Shown here: piece by piece, positions 56,301 through 62,382 of the stretch
Layout of the letters: every line of letters starts with the position of its first letter
Position numbering within the stretch: position 1 is the first letter of the stretch
Assembly: GCF_020510685.1 (NCBI RefSeq)
Contig: NZ_CP075185.1
Coordinates: 1,922,001 to 1,986,000, forward strand
DNA length: 64,000 nucleotides
DNA from: Dechloromonas denitrificans
Lineage (GTDB): Bacteria > Pseudomonadota > Gammaproteobacteria > Burkholderiales > Rhodocyclaceae
Direction of reading: 5' to 3'
Notes under the pieces: model-generated
Told to the model about the DNA's origin: nothing
The model's input: only the letters and a program-made list of their open reading frames with translations
Database searches by the model: none
Translations under genes and position numbers: made by a program

Positions 56301-59037
56301 GCGCTTTCCGGATTACGCGGGCGTACTGAACGAGGCCGGCGTGCTGACGGTGCGGGCGCAGGGTAATCTGAATATCAACGGTACTCTGAGCGACGGTTTT
56401 GTCACCAATTCTGGCGCTAGCCCAGTTTATTCCGCGGTTTCAAGAGATGCCAAACTGAGTACCAGTGGCAACGCTTGGTCCTATCGACTGGTCGCCGGTG
56501 CCGACACCGCCGCCGCTGCTACCCTGACAACCCAGGCGGCGGGTTCTTTGGGGACTCTGCAGGTGGCAACCAACAAACTGGTGCGCACCGGAAACGGCAG
56601 TATTGCCATGGCCGCCAGCAAGGATATCAAGCTGCTTGATCGAGCAGCTGTATATACCGCAGGTGTTGCCGATACGACTCAACCGACCGGGTTCTCGCCA
56701 GCTGGCACGGGAACTACCGCGACCAGTATTTATTCAGTATTCCCGTCGGGCGGCGGTGACATCAGCCTGACGGCTGGTGAGCGTATCGTGATGGTCAAGT
56801 CAGGGGAAACAGCTCCAGACAAACGCCACATCAACCAATGGCTGTTCCGTGCCGGAGGCGAGACGCGCGACCTGCAGTGGTGGCCGCGCATCTCTGCTTT
56901 TCAGCAAGGGGTGGCAGCTTTCGGTGGCGGCGATATCGCTCTGACGGCCGGTACCGACATCAAGAACTTTGTCGTGGCGATTCCAACCAACGGGCGCGTA
57001 CCGACCATCAATGGTCAGCGCCAGCCTGATCTGGTCGAGGTTCAAGGTGGTGGCGATCTGACCGTGCGGGCTGGTGGGGCTGTGATTGGCGGCTTGTACT
57101 ATGCCGAAACCGGTAAGTTGCTGATCGATGCGTCGGAAATAAAGGCCGATGTCGGCATTGCTTTGGGCAATACAACGGCACGAATTGTTGCCGATGGCGA
57201 TGTGGCACTTGGTAATGTTTTCAATCCGCTATGGACTCTTGCCGAGAAAACTGCCAACAACACGTATAGCGGTAGTGGTTCGGTATCCCTTGCCAGTATC
57301 AGTGATTACGACTATCGGGTCCGCATTGGTACCTATAGCGACGCGACGGCAGTGGATCTCGTATCGGTCAGTGGCAATGTGGACCTCAACAGCAGCGCTC
57401 TATTTTATGGGGTGGATGACCCCCAGGCACACCGTCTGGCACCAGCGAAAATGAAGGTAGCGGCGTTAAACGGCAATATTTCCGGCAGCCTGTATCAGGC
57501 ACCGGGCAATAGCGGCCAACTTGACCTGTTGGCTGATGGTGCCATTAAGCTTGGTGCAGAGTCGGTCAAGCAGCTTGATGTGCCGGCCAGCGCTTTGCCC
57601 AGTGTTCGCAACCCGCTTGGGGACCGAAATTTTGAACTGCTAGGCTTGCTTACCGCAGCGCCGGCCAGCAAGCATGCAGCGACATCCTGGCACTTGGAAG
57701 ACAGCGAACCGAGTCGTTTGGTCGCCCGTAGGGGCGACATCACCGGCGTTGGCGGGAGGGATAACTATGCGGAGTTTTCCGAAGCAGTAGATATTGAGGC
57801 TGGTGGCGACATCAAGAATCTCAATCTGACGGTTCAGCACCTGACCACAGACAGCGTCAGCAAGATCGTGGCTGAGGGGGATATTACCTACACCATCAAC
57901 GGCGGTGCGTTGCCCAGCCAGGGCATCAAGGTTAATGGACCTGGACGGGTAGAAGTGATAGCCGGTGGTAGCGTCGACCTTGCCGACAGCAAAGGGATTG
58001 TCACCAAGGGGAATCTTGAAAACCCCTATCTACCGGTGGGCGGTGCTGACATCATGGTCCTGGCAGGCACGACCTCGCCGGATTACGCGGGATTCGTGAA
58101 GTACATGCGGGATAACGGCCTGCCTGTAGGCAATGACCTCTCGCCAAATGCGTTGCGTGACCGTTTTTATGCCTTGTTGCTCGATTTCGGCAGAGAAGCC
58201 CAGAGCGGCGGAGGTGATGCCAGCTACGAGAAGGGACGGGCCGTAATTCAGGCGCTGTTCCCTGCTTCCAGCGTCAGCAAGGGCAATATCGATCTGTTCT
58301 ATAGCGCGGTCAAGACCGAACAGGATGGCGGCATCGACTTGCTGGCACCTGGCGGCAGCGTGACGGTCGGTATCGCCAATCCATCCAAGACCATACCGGA
58401 GAAAAAGGCAGCCGATCAGGGGTTGTTTACCTTCCAGGGTGGGGCTATCCGGGCATTTGTGCTGGACAACTTCCTGGTCAACCAGTCCCGGGTATTTACG
58501 CTGGATGGCGGCAACATTCTGGTCTGGGCTGACCACGGCATGATTGATGCCGGCAATGGCGCCAAGACGGTCAGTGCGACGCCGCCGCCGGTATTGGTGG
58601 TACGTGACGGACAGATATTCCTGGATGCTTCCAACTCGATTTCCGGTTCCGGCATCGGCGCACTCGCTTCGCGCGACGACACGCCGGCCAGCGACATGGA
58701 TCTTTTCGCCCCGAATGGCGCGATCGATGCCGGCGATGCCGGTCTGCGCAGTACCGGCCGGATCACGCTCGGCGCACCGACCATCCTCAATGCCAGCAAC
58801 ATCCAGGCGGCCGGTGGCGTCAGCGGGGCGCCGGCTGCGGCGACCACTGCGACGCCGGTGGCGGCGATTACTTCGCCGACCAGCGCCGAAGACCGGATGC
58901 TGGAGGAGTCGCCGACGGCGGCCGGCAATCGCAATACGGCGCAGGGAATGCTCACGGTCGAGGTGCTGGGCGGCGAGGAATGTTCGGAAGCCGCCCGCAG
59001 CAAGGGTAGCGACGACAAATCCTGTAACCCCGGGTAA
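47368..59037 (+). CDS. giant TpsA filamentous-haemagglutinin-like adhesin
   Basis: A 3,889-residue surface protein exported by the TpsB encoded upstream. The start MNRGVYRLIFNHERNAFVAV is an extended signal peptide region, followed by a basic stretch and hydrophobic core. The TPS secretion domain (about 60-300) has LNWQSFNIGSSASVTFNQP and INQNGILFG (152-160). A related block recurs at about 400-470 (INEKGISFG at 430-438). The rest is repetitive right-handed beta-helix sequence (IDVSGG, LTAGTDI-type turns), with a DUF3739-like late part around 3,150-3,300. The only two Cys are 3872 and 3886, in the C-terminal tail. Poly-G runs at 55.03 kb could cause frameshifts. Confidence 0.95.
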   Translation: MNRGVYRLIFNHERNAFVAVAEHVRGRGKKTTRRRAAAVLLGLAAVAAGSGGQAIAAPPPGNALPVPASGSMPFVYRGTVTGGQPITVGNAMTINTDSRMLGLNWQSFNIGSSASVTFNQPDATSRVLNRIWSNDPSQIMGKLSANGQIYLINQNGILFGNGAQVNVGGLVASSLNLSESMASQLLNNGLPSAKGDKLEFAFDGSAAGFNAGFVTVEAGAAIRTPSGGRVVLIAPKTVENMGLIEGGGGAEAILAAGGKVILTAPDDPSLRGLLVETKSFTGRDSLGNSVTLDGTVTNKSDGVAGSDNGRIDMGNGGVVSLAALAVNQKGIVNATKAVNLNGTTMLVSGSIETDRLTVNQRGDKAEIDWVSGFNVGAGKTVEFVQSSTGAVAYNYVYDPDRKAVDGSVLNVAGKSSIDGILKASGQFFLINEKGISFGAKADVKAANFVASALGVSPTLVSDGIFAQDGVSGRAFYLSKKQLTAASDAAFASVSASARAAFADAAVVVAKGAKIATTADNGFVMLIGGTVEQNGEIRTPKGQTLLAAGADVYLRPPFAAGLRGFMAEVNPLYAVKIYDGNKWGVIDHGMVTNTGNIAAALGNISLVGFNINQLGDLWTSTSATANGSIRLLARDQLADKGLAAEGSEPPVISGQRNINSEGVAAYVANETYKADDKANQPLFAVGRAGGTVILGEGSTTTVAIDGSSGKTIAPDQSFISSLIDMIAKKIEIEGADNGKAGAQLTAHGGRIQALTSETFDLTRAFMGDPISLTQGANPPAGVGVFVGDGAKLDVSGVTARKSVSDLFIEVELRGDNFAGNPVQRNGALRGESAWVDIRDKIAIADLTGYTGKVGQTVEEKAAGGGTVSLRSTGSVVVKQQAEIDVSGGRVDYAEGYVSETSAITIGGQHFRLNDAPVSSKYVGLSTVTRKVAAYSEGKSAGTVELTGHSLAVDGNLKATTTPGAKQRNVGASSDRHAIPLGGQLIIKDAGQHYAVADRDTASEAEKMAAYTQAQIAFVRGAAHAADGLDADSTAGPLLELSSRLVDSGFSRFDIKSDGRIDVAADVALNLASGGEFKLSGRQVHIAGDITTPGGSITLSTSDMSQSAGPFPTISDAKYSTLVVENGATLSTAGRWVNDAKDGAASTAVKAIQGGKITLDSAYDIDLRAGSTLDVSGGAFVDDKAKLEAGNAGSISLTTGGMLKGGAFNFTNDLDRRDASLFLDGTLAGYALGSGGKLEINTSAVQLGSSFTDSRQWSRADRLASGQVGVALDGGFFNRGGFYEFKLVGRDGVNVVADAHIAPSPVSWSLAKVAGYRNQATGSAISSFAQPVVLHPDLRSAPTRLSLATRSLNYGDLVIGKGAYLGVSPQGSIKLESWAQLTMLGTLEAPAGTVTLSRPANRAEELYNSDSIAFSEGKQSESIFLGADSRILAGGTTKLDATARVALDAGISADALRALYRYKGEVLAGGSVDVDAGLGYLVMAKGSLIDVSGAQDRLNTPIASGANSVSYPVQAQGSAGGRIGLAAREGMFLDGGYAAAGKNGALGGIFSLRFYELASSATWDSVGLPDSMNGPRQLTLFQSRSSSTPPLQWTPDDHPLEWKLSAADTAAYLAGKKTLASGDYDGKARLDIAPLVSAGFGSWYLSTPGEMGFDGTLSATVNNQLRLDAPKFSAAGDSTSVDFTAAALQLGSYAPTAAPASSAIVGSTASAVFSARDIGISGNFSWNGFATSDFNSSGEIHFDSTANSAPNRLGGRNFSGQMTASGKVKFAAARLSPSTYSDYRVDLSSDASGSITITRPTDAVAGESLSVGGRLEFAAKKILHSGTVTAPLGEIVFSASGGKVTLDENSVTSVAADRTLILGQTDQSGRYWRFESTYWDPKTRALTSATYDVVKAPEKAIRIDAADSEVKTGAKLDLSAGGEAIAAEFTPGPGGKTDILATLVRNEAEMAAANNGAATVFAVLPGWNGQFAPQDSQAGYYNVSNPVAVKDSEGNVSYRYDSVPTLKAGDQVQLAANGSGLAAGSYTLLPARYALLPGAWLVTVKTATNSVVAGAQAQADGSWLVSGSRLAANADGSATAYSQKTQAFEVANPTVVDARARYQVTSASDFFYDTAGAKLPGDVGLLSVVGRDKLIFDPTIAALRQAEVSAADGRKRAGEGLQLDIAAKKLMVSDGAVAPDAEWSVLEQAKLIALGASSLLLGGVRSTDGEATKIETIASLLRVENKGEAEEDQSKALTGPELMLTAKDELKVVAGSRIESMGDAPRRQVVLDGDGAFLRVAEGDQAGISRTGDVKLKNGSLVVDDGATVAGKSVILDATKNDGTRNTIIDGSVLVGVVQADGTRSGGALSIGAGRINVIGDSGAPSNGLVLDKNTLAAFAKTDQLRLTSYTTLDLYGDASLGTSDLNELIIGAAGIAGHGSGEAQITAKSVVFDNPNPDSAKFDNSGLGAVTLNVTAENGISFASNVKDQAKRDAKATGFAFRGFEKVNLTTAGDVRFSGLGVTAVNNATDNGLTGGDKVIYGGNGKTAALTVNAGRVVTVGTADHLLVASDKTEIKGGVEGGGTTGLGGSLEIQGKSVDVSGRIETPSGKLTLAATGEDGGDNVTITETAVIAAKGSKVAFADTFAYAPGGEIKLTARKGDITVTTVVTEGGTEKVTKRALISVSADADGGDAGTLALIATEGKVSVGDGTLRGTAKADPSLSQGTLKVDAATVSLDELAGAVSETLSKTTTRTNLGGQWDIRSRTGSLSLSKTISASQVAIAADKGGVQIDKTGKIDASGAKGGNIELYAGGGNVNLEGNLIAKATERITVASNAGTRGQGGTVILAADGTGSVITATGSTIDVGAAPDSVATGGKVTFRAGKTNATVIKAAADVNIKLGGEITGASDVGAEIVSAYTANSLTAASLASIKGDLTTLYSETHLDKNGESVTNVDEIRKLLGFANNPIYHVRPGVEIKSSSTADFNIGTSTADLDFGSLRFPDYAGVLNEAGVLTVRAQGNLNINGTLSDGFVTNSGASPVYSAVSRDAKLSTSGNAWSYRLVAGADTAAAATLTTQAAGSLGTLQVATNKLVRTGNGSIAMAASKDIKLLDRAAVYTAGVADTTQPTGFSPAGTGTTATSIYSVFPSGGGDISLTAGERIVMVKSGETAPDKRHINQWLFRAGGETRDLQWWPRISAFQQGVAAFGGGDIALTAGTDIKNFVVAIPTNGRVPTINGQRQPDLVEVQGGGDLTVRAGGAVIGGLYYAETGKLLIDASEIKADVGIALGNTTARIVADGDVALGNVFNPLWTLAEKTANNTYSGSGSVSLASISDYDYRVRIGTYSDATAVDLVSVSGNVDLNSSALFYGVDDPQAHRLAPAKMKVAALNGNISGSLYQAPGNSGQLDLLADGAIKLGAESVKQLDVPASALPSVRNPLGDRNFELLGLLTAAPASKHAATSWHLEDSEPSRLVARRGDITGVGGRDNYAEFSEAVDIEAGGDIKNLNLTVQHLTTDSVSKIVAEGDITYTINGGALPSQGIKVNGPGRVEVIAGGSVDLADSKGIVTKGNLENPYLPVGGADIMVLAGTTSPDYAGFVKYMRDNGLPVGNDLSPNALRDRFYALLLDFGREAQSGGGDASYEKGRAVIQALFPASSVSKGNIDLFYSAVKTEQDGGIDLLAPGGSVTVGIANPSKTIPEKKAADQGLFTFQGGAIRAFVLDNFLVNQSRVFTLDGGNILVWADHGMIDAGNGAKTVSATPPPVLVVRDGQIFLDASNSISGSGIGALASRDDTPASDMDLFAPNGAIDAGDAGLRSTGRITLGAPTILNASNIQAAGGVSGAPAAATTATPVAAITSPTSAEDRMLEESPTAAGNRNTAQGMLTVEVLGGEECSEAARSKGSDDKSCNPG
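52600..52633 (+). repeat. hairpin inside the adhesin gene
   Basis: AATTCCGCCCCC (52600-52611) and GGGGGCGGAATT (52622-52633) are perfect 12-bp inverted arms with a 10-nt loop. No T-run follows. It is unusually stable for coding sequence. Confidence 0.7.
55032..55053 (+). repeat. paired poly-G tracts in the adhesin gene
   Basis: A run of eight G (55032-55039) and a run of nine G (55045-55053) are separated by TAGAA. They encode Gly-Gly-Val-Glu-Gly-Gly-Gly in the present frame. Runs of this length are prone to slippage and would truncate the adhesin by more than 1,300 residues if out of frame. Confidence 0.8.
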
Positions 59038-59088
59038 CAAAGCCGCAATGACAGATTTCTACACTCCAATAACCCAACACAGATCGAC

Positions 59089-60828
59089 ATGATGAGAAAC
59101 ATTGCAAACTGGATGGTCGTTTCGGCAAGTCTGCTTGCCCTGACTGCGCACGCGGCCGACGGCTTCAACCCGGATGACTGGCAGTACAAGCAGAAGACGG
59201 TGATCAACACCACCGCCGATGGGGTGGAGCTGAAGCAGGGCGCCGCCCAGTTGCCGCTGGCGCTACGCCTGCATACCGGCAACTTCGCTTTTGCCGAGGC
59301 CAAGCCGGACGGTAGCGATCTGCGGGTGACGGCCGGTGACGGCAAGACGCCATTGCACTTCCATATTGAAAAATACGATGCGACCAACGAGCTGGCGGTG
59401 ATCTGGGTGCAACAGCCCAAGCTGACGCCGTCCTCGGCCAAGGCCGATGCGCTGACGCTCTATTGGGGCAACGAAAAGGCCGCTGCCGCCAGCGATGCGC
59501 CGGGCAGCTACGATGCCGCGCAGAGTCTGGTGCTGCATTTTTCCGACAACGGCCCGGTGCGCGATGCGACGGGCAATGGCAACCACCCGCGTGATTTCAC
59601 GGCCAAGGCCGTGGCCGGTCCGCTCGGCGATGCGCTCAGTCTGGACGGCAGCGGCGGGCTGATCGTTCCGGCTTCGCCATCGCTGAAACTGGTGACTCCC
59701 AATGGTCTGACCTTTACTGCCTGGATCAAGCCGGCCGCCGATCTTTCCGGCACTTTGTTCGAGCAGGGCGAAGCGGGCAAGAGTCTGGCGCTGGCCATCA
59801 AGGGCGGCAAGCTGGTGGCCCTGGTCAACGGCAAGGAATTCGCCGCGAAAGCCACCGTACTGGCCGATGCCTGGCAACACGTGGCGATGACCCTGATCGG
59901 CGGCCGGCTGACCTTCTACATCGAAGGCGCTGAGGCCGGCACAGCCGACGTTGTCGTTGCCGACAGCGGCGGCGATATCCGGATCGGCAGCGGTTTTCGC
60001 GGCGAGCTGGATGAGGTCACGCTGGCTGCCACCTCGCGTTCGGCCGATTACATCAAGGCCCTGCATGGCAGCCAGCAATCGGATAGTCCGATGCTCGGTG
60101 CCGAGGAAGAGGCGGCGGGCGAAAGCGCTTCCTACATCGGCATCCTGCTCGGCGCCCTGACGCTGGACGGCTGGATCGTCATCGGCATTCTGGCTGTGAT
60201 GGCGGTGGTCAGCGTCGCGGTGATGATCGGCAAGACGCTGTTTCTCGGCCGGGCCGACAAGGCCAACAACGCTTTCCTCAGCAATTTCCGCGACAACCCG
60301 CGCAAGCTGCTGCGGCCGGATTCGATGGAGACCAAGGCGATCTCCGAAGACGATGCGATGGTCCATTCGACGATCTATCGCCTGTACAAGATCGGCATCC
60401 AGGAAATGCGCCACCGCTTTGAAACCCAGGCCCAGAGCGGCACGGAAATCAGCCTGTCGGGCGCCGCGCTCAATTCCATCCGGGCGGCGATGGATGCCGC
60501 GATGGTGCGCGAGAACCAGCGCCTGAACAGCCAGATCGTGCTGCTGACCATCGCCATTTCCGGCGGCCCCTTCCTCGGCCTGCTCGGCACCGTGGTCGGC
60601 GTGATGATTACCTTCGCGGCGATTGCCGCAGCCGGCGACGTCAATGTGAACTCCATCGCGCCGGGTATCGCCGCCGCGCTGGTGGCGACGGTGGCCGGTC
60701 TGGCCGTGGCGATTCCGGCGCTGTTCGGCTACAACTGGCTGGCGATCAAGATCAAGAACGTCTCGGCCGACACCCAGGTGTTCGCCGACGAGTTCCTGAC
60801 CAAGTCGGCCGAGCTTTACTCCGTCTAA
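59089..60828 (+). CDS. DUF2341-LamG-ExbB/TolQ fusion protein
   Basis: This 579-residue protein starts 51 bp after the adhesin. A signal peptide (about 1-24) is followed by a DUF2341-like domain (about 28-135), a LamG/concanavalin-like domain (about 150-335: GLTFTAWIKPAADLSGTLFE, DAWQHVAMTLIGGRLTFYIE), then a membrane span (about 355-385) and an ExbB/TolQ proton-channel domain with GPFLGLLGTVVGVMITF and a third span (about 500-555). ExbB alone is ~240 residues, so a large periplasmic carbohydrate-binding-like module has been added to a proton-driven motor. ExbD and TonB genes follow directly. Confidence 0.9.
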   Translation: MMRNIANWMVVSASLLALTAHAADGFNPDDWQYKQKTVINTTADGVELKQGAAQLPLALRLHTGNFAFAEAKPDGSDLRVTAGDGKTPLHFHIEKYDATNELAVIWVQQPKLTPSSAKADALTLYWGNEKAAAASDAPGSYDAAQSLVLHFSDNGPVRDATGNGNHPRDFTAKAVAGPLGDALSLDGSGGLIVPASPSLKLVTPNGLTFTAWIKPAADLSGTLFEQGEAGKSLALAIKGGKLVALVNGKEFAAKATVLADAWQHVAMTLIGGRLTFYIEGAEAGTADVVVADSGGDIRIGSGFRGELDEVTLAATSRSADYIKALHGSQQSDSPMLGAEEEAAGESASYIGILLGALTLDGWIVIGILAVMAVVSVAVMIGKTLFLGRADKANNAFLSNFRDNPRKLLRPDSMETKAISEDDAMVHSTIYRLYKIGIQEMRHRFETQAQSGTEISLSGAALNSIRAAMDAAMVRENQRLNSQIVLLTIAISGGPFLGLLGTVVGVMITFAAIAAAGDVNVNSIAPGIAAALVATVAGLAVAIPALFGYNWLAIKIKNVSADTQVFADEFLTKSAELYSV

Positions 60829-60843
60829 GCGCAGGCGAGTCGC

Positions 60844-61248
60844 ATGCACGTTCAGGAAGACAACCAGCCCTATGACGAGATCAACGTCACACCGATGCTC
60901 GACCTCGCCTATGTGCTGCTGGTCATCTTCATCATCATGACGACTGCCTCGGTGCAGGGCGTCAAGGTCGATCTGCCCAAGTCGGTGGCCAGTTCCAGCC
61001 TGGCCAAGCCGGGCACCAAGGCGGTGACGGTGGCGCAGAACGGCGACGTCTTTCTCGATGCCTACCCGGTCACCATGGAGCAGCTTGATGTGCGCCTGGC
61101 GCAATATCTGGCGGCCAACCCGGCGCTGTCCATCGTCATCAAGGGCGATGGTCGGGCGCAGTACGCCAAGGTGATGGAAGTGATGGAGTTGCTCAAGCGC
61201 AACGGCATCACCGACCTCGGCCTGGCGACGACGCGGGCGACGAGGTAA
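60844..61248 (+). CDS. exbD: ExbD/TolR-family protein, copy 1
   Basis: A 134-residue inner-membrane protein. A short cytoplasmic start leads into one membrane span with the essential Asp20 (INVTPMLDLAYVLLVIFI), then a periplasmic ExbD domain (VFLDAYPVTMEQLDVRLAQYL). With the ExbB-type fusion it should form the proton channel that energises TonB. It starts 15 bp after the fusion gene. Confidence 0.93.
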   Translation: MHVQEDNQPYDEINVTPMLDLAYVLLVIFIIMTTASVQGVKVDLPKSVASSSLAKPGTKAVTVAQNGDVFLDAYPVTMEQLDVRLAQYLAANPALSIVIKGDGRAQYAKVMEVMELLKRNGITDLGLATTRATR

Positions 61249-61252
61249 GGCG

Positions 61253-61657
61253 ATGCACGTCCAGAGCGAAACCAAACCCTACGACAGCATCAACGTGACG
61301 CCGATGCTTGACCTCGCCTATGTGCTGCTGGTCATCTTTATTCTGATGACGACGGCCTCGGTATCGGGCATGTCGATCAACCTGCCCAAGCCGTCGAACA
61401 AGCCGAGTACCGAAAAGCACGAGATCAAGGTCATCCAGATCCGGCCCGACGGCTCGCTGCATCTGAATGGTGCCGGCGTCACCGTGCGCGAGCTGGAAGT
61501 CCAGCTCAAGGCCACGATGGCGCGCGATCCGAAGGCGTCCGTCGTGCTCAAGGGCGACCCGGCGGTGAACTACGCCCGCGTCGTCGAAGTGCTCGACCTG
61601 ACCGGCGCCATGGGCATCGGCTCGGTCGGCCTTGTCACCGCCAGAATCGGCAACTGA
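61253..61657 (+). CDS. exbD: ExbD/TolR-family protein, copy 2
   Basis: Also 134 residues, starting 4 bp after copy 1. The N-terminal half is nearly identical to copy 1 (MHVQ start, INVTPMLDLAYVLLVIFI, Asp20), while the periplasmic domains differ. This points to tandem duplication followed by divergence of the periplasmic part. Two different ExbD subunits could build a mixed channel. Confidence 0.93.
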   Translation: MHVQSETKPYDSINVTPMLDLAYVLLVIFILMTTASVSGMSINLPKPSNKPSTEKHEIKVIQIRPDGSLHLNGAGVTVRELEVQLKATMARDPKASVVLKGDPAVNYARVVEVLDLTGAMGIGSVGLVTARIGN

Positions 61658-61662
61658 AGATC

Positions 61663-62322
61663 ATGGCCAACCCGAAATCAAGGCCGCGTCGCTGGCTGAC
61701 CCTCCTTGTCCTTGGACTGCTCGGCCTCGCCCTGATTGGCCTGGCCGTCTGGGGCGTCATGAGCCTGATGGGCGGCAAATCCGGCAAGGCGCGCAAGCCG
61801 CCAGTCGTCACCTTGCTGCCGGACAAGCCGCCGCCACCGCCGCCGCCACCCAAGGAAGAAAAGAAACCGGAACCGCCGAAGGACGACAAGAAGGAAGTCA
61901 AGGTCGAGCAGCCGAAGGAACAGGCGCCGCCGGCCCAGAACGAACCGCTCAAGATGGAAGGGGCGGCCGGTGACGGTCCGAGCGCCTTCGGCGCCGGTTC
62001 GGTCGGCCGCGATTACGTCGGCGGCAATATCGGTGGCGGGGCGCAGCAGGGCATCTATGCCGGCCGTCTGCAACGCCATTTGCAGGAACAACTGAACCGC
62101 AACCGCAAGCTGAAGGAATCCGACTATCGCGTCACGCTGCGCGTCTGGCTGCGCCGCGACGGTTCGGTCGAGAAAGCCGATCTCGCGCAGAGCACGGGTA
62201 GTGCCGCGCTCGATGAACTGCTCAAGGAAACCTTGCTGCAAGTCGGGGCGATGCGCGATGCGCCGCCGGAAAACATGCCGCAACCGATCCGTATCCGCGT
62301 CACCGCCCGCGGCTCTCCGTAG
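61663..62322 (+). CDS. TonB-family energy transducer
   Basis: A 219-residue protein with one N-terminal membrane span (about 12-36), a proline/lysine-rich spacer (KPPPPPPPPKEEKKPEPPKD) that crosses the periplasm, and a TonB C-terminal domain (about 125-219: YRVTLRVWLRRDGSVEKADL). It starts 5 bp after the second exbD, completing an exbB-exbD-exbD-tonB set. The stop codon lies inside a REP-like palindrome. The likely receptor or porin partner is encoded next. Confidence 0.92.
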   Translation: MANPKSRPRRWLTLLVLGLLGLALIGLAVWGVMSLMGGKSGKARKPPVVTLLPDKPPPPPPPPKEEKKPEPPKDDKKEVKVEQPKEQAPPAQNEPLKMEGAAGDGPSAFGAGSVGRDYVGGNIGGGAQQGIYAGRLQRHLQEQLNRNRKLKESDYRVTLRVWLRRDGSVEKADLAQSTGSAALDELLKETLLQVGAMRDAPPENMPQPIRIRVTARGSP

Positions 62323-62345
62323 GTCGGGCTGCCGCCCGACCCAAC
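62319..62345. repeat. REP-like palindromic element, copy 2
   Basis: GGTCGGGC (62322-62329) and GCCCGACC (62334-62341) pair around TGCC. The flanks GTA and CAAC match the copy-1 type at 45645. It overlaps the tonB stop and may lower read-through into the porin gene. Confidence 0.6.
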
Positions 62346-62382
62346 GTAAATAATTGTTATGAAGCAATCCAGTGAGAAATCG

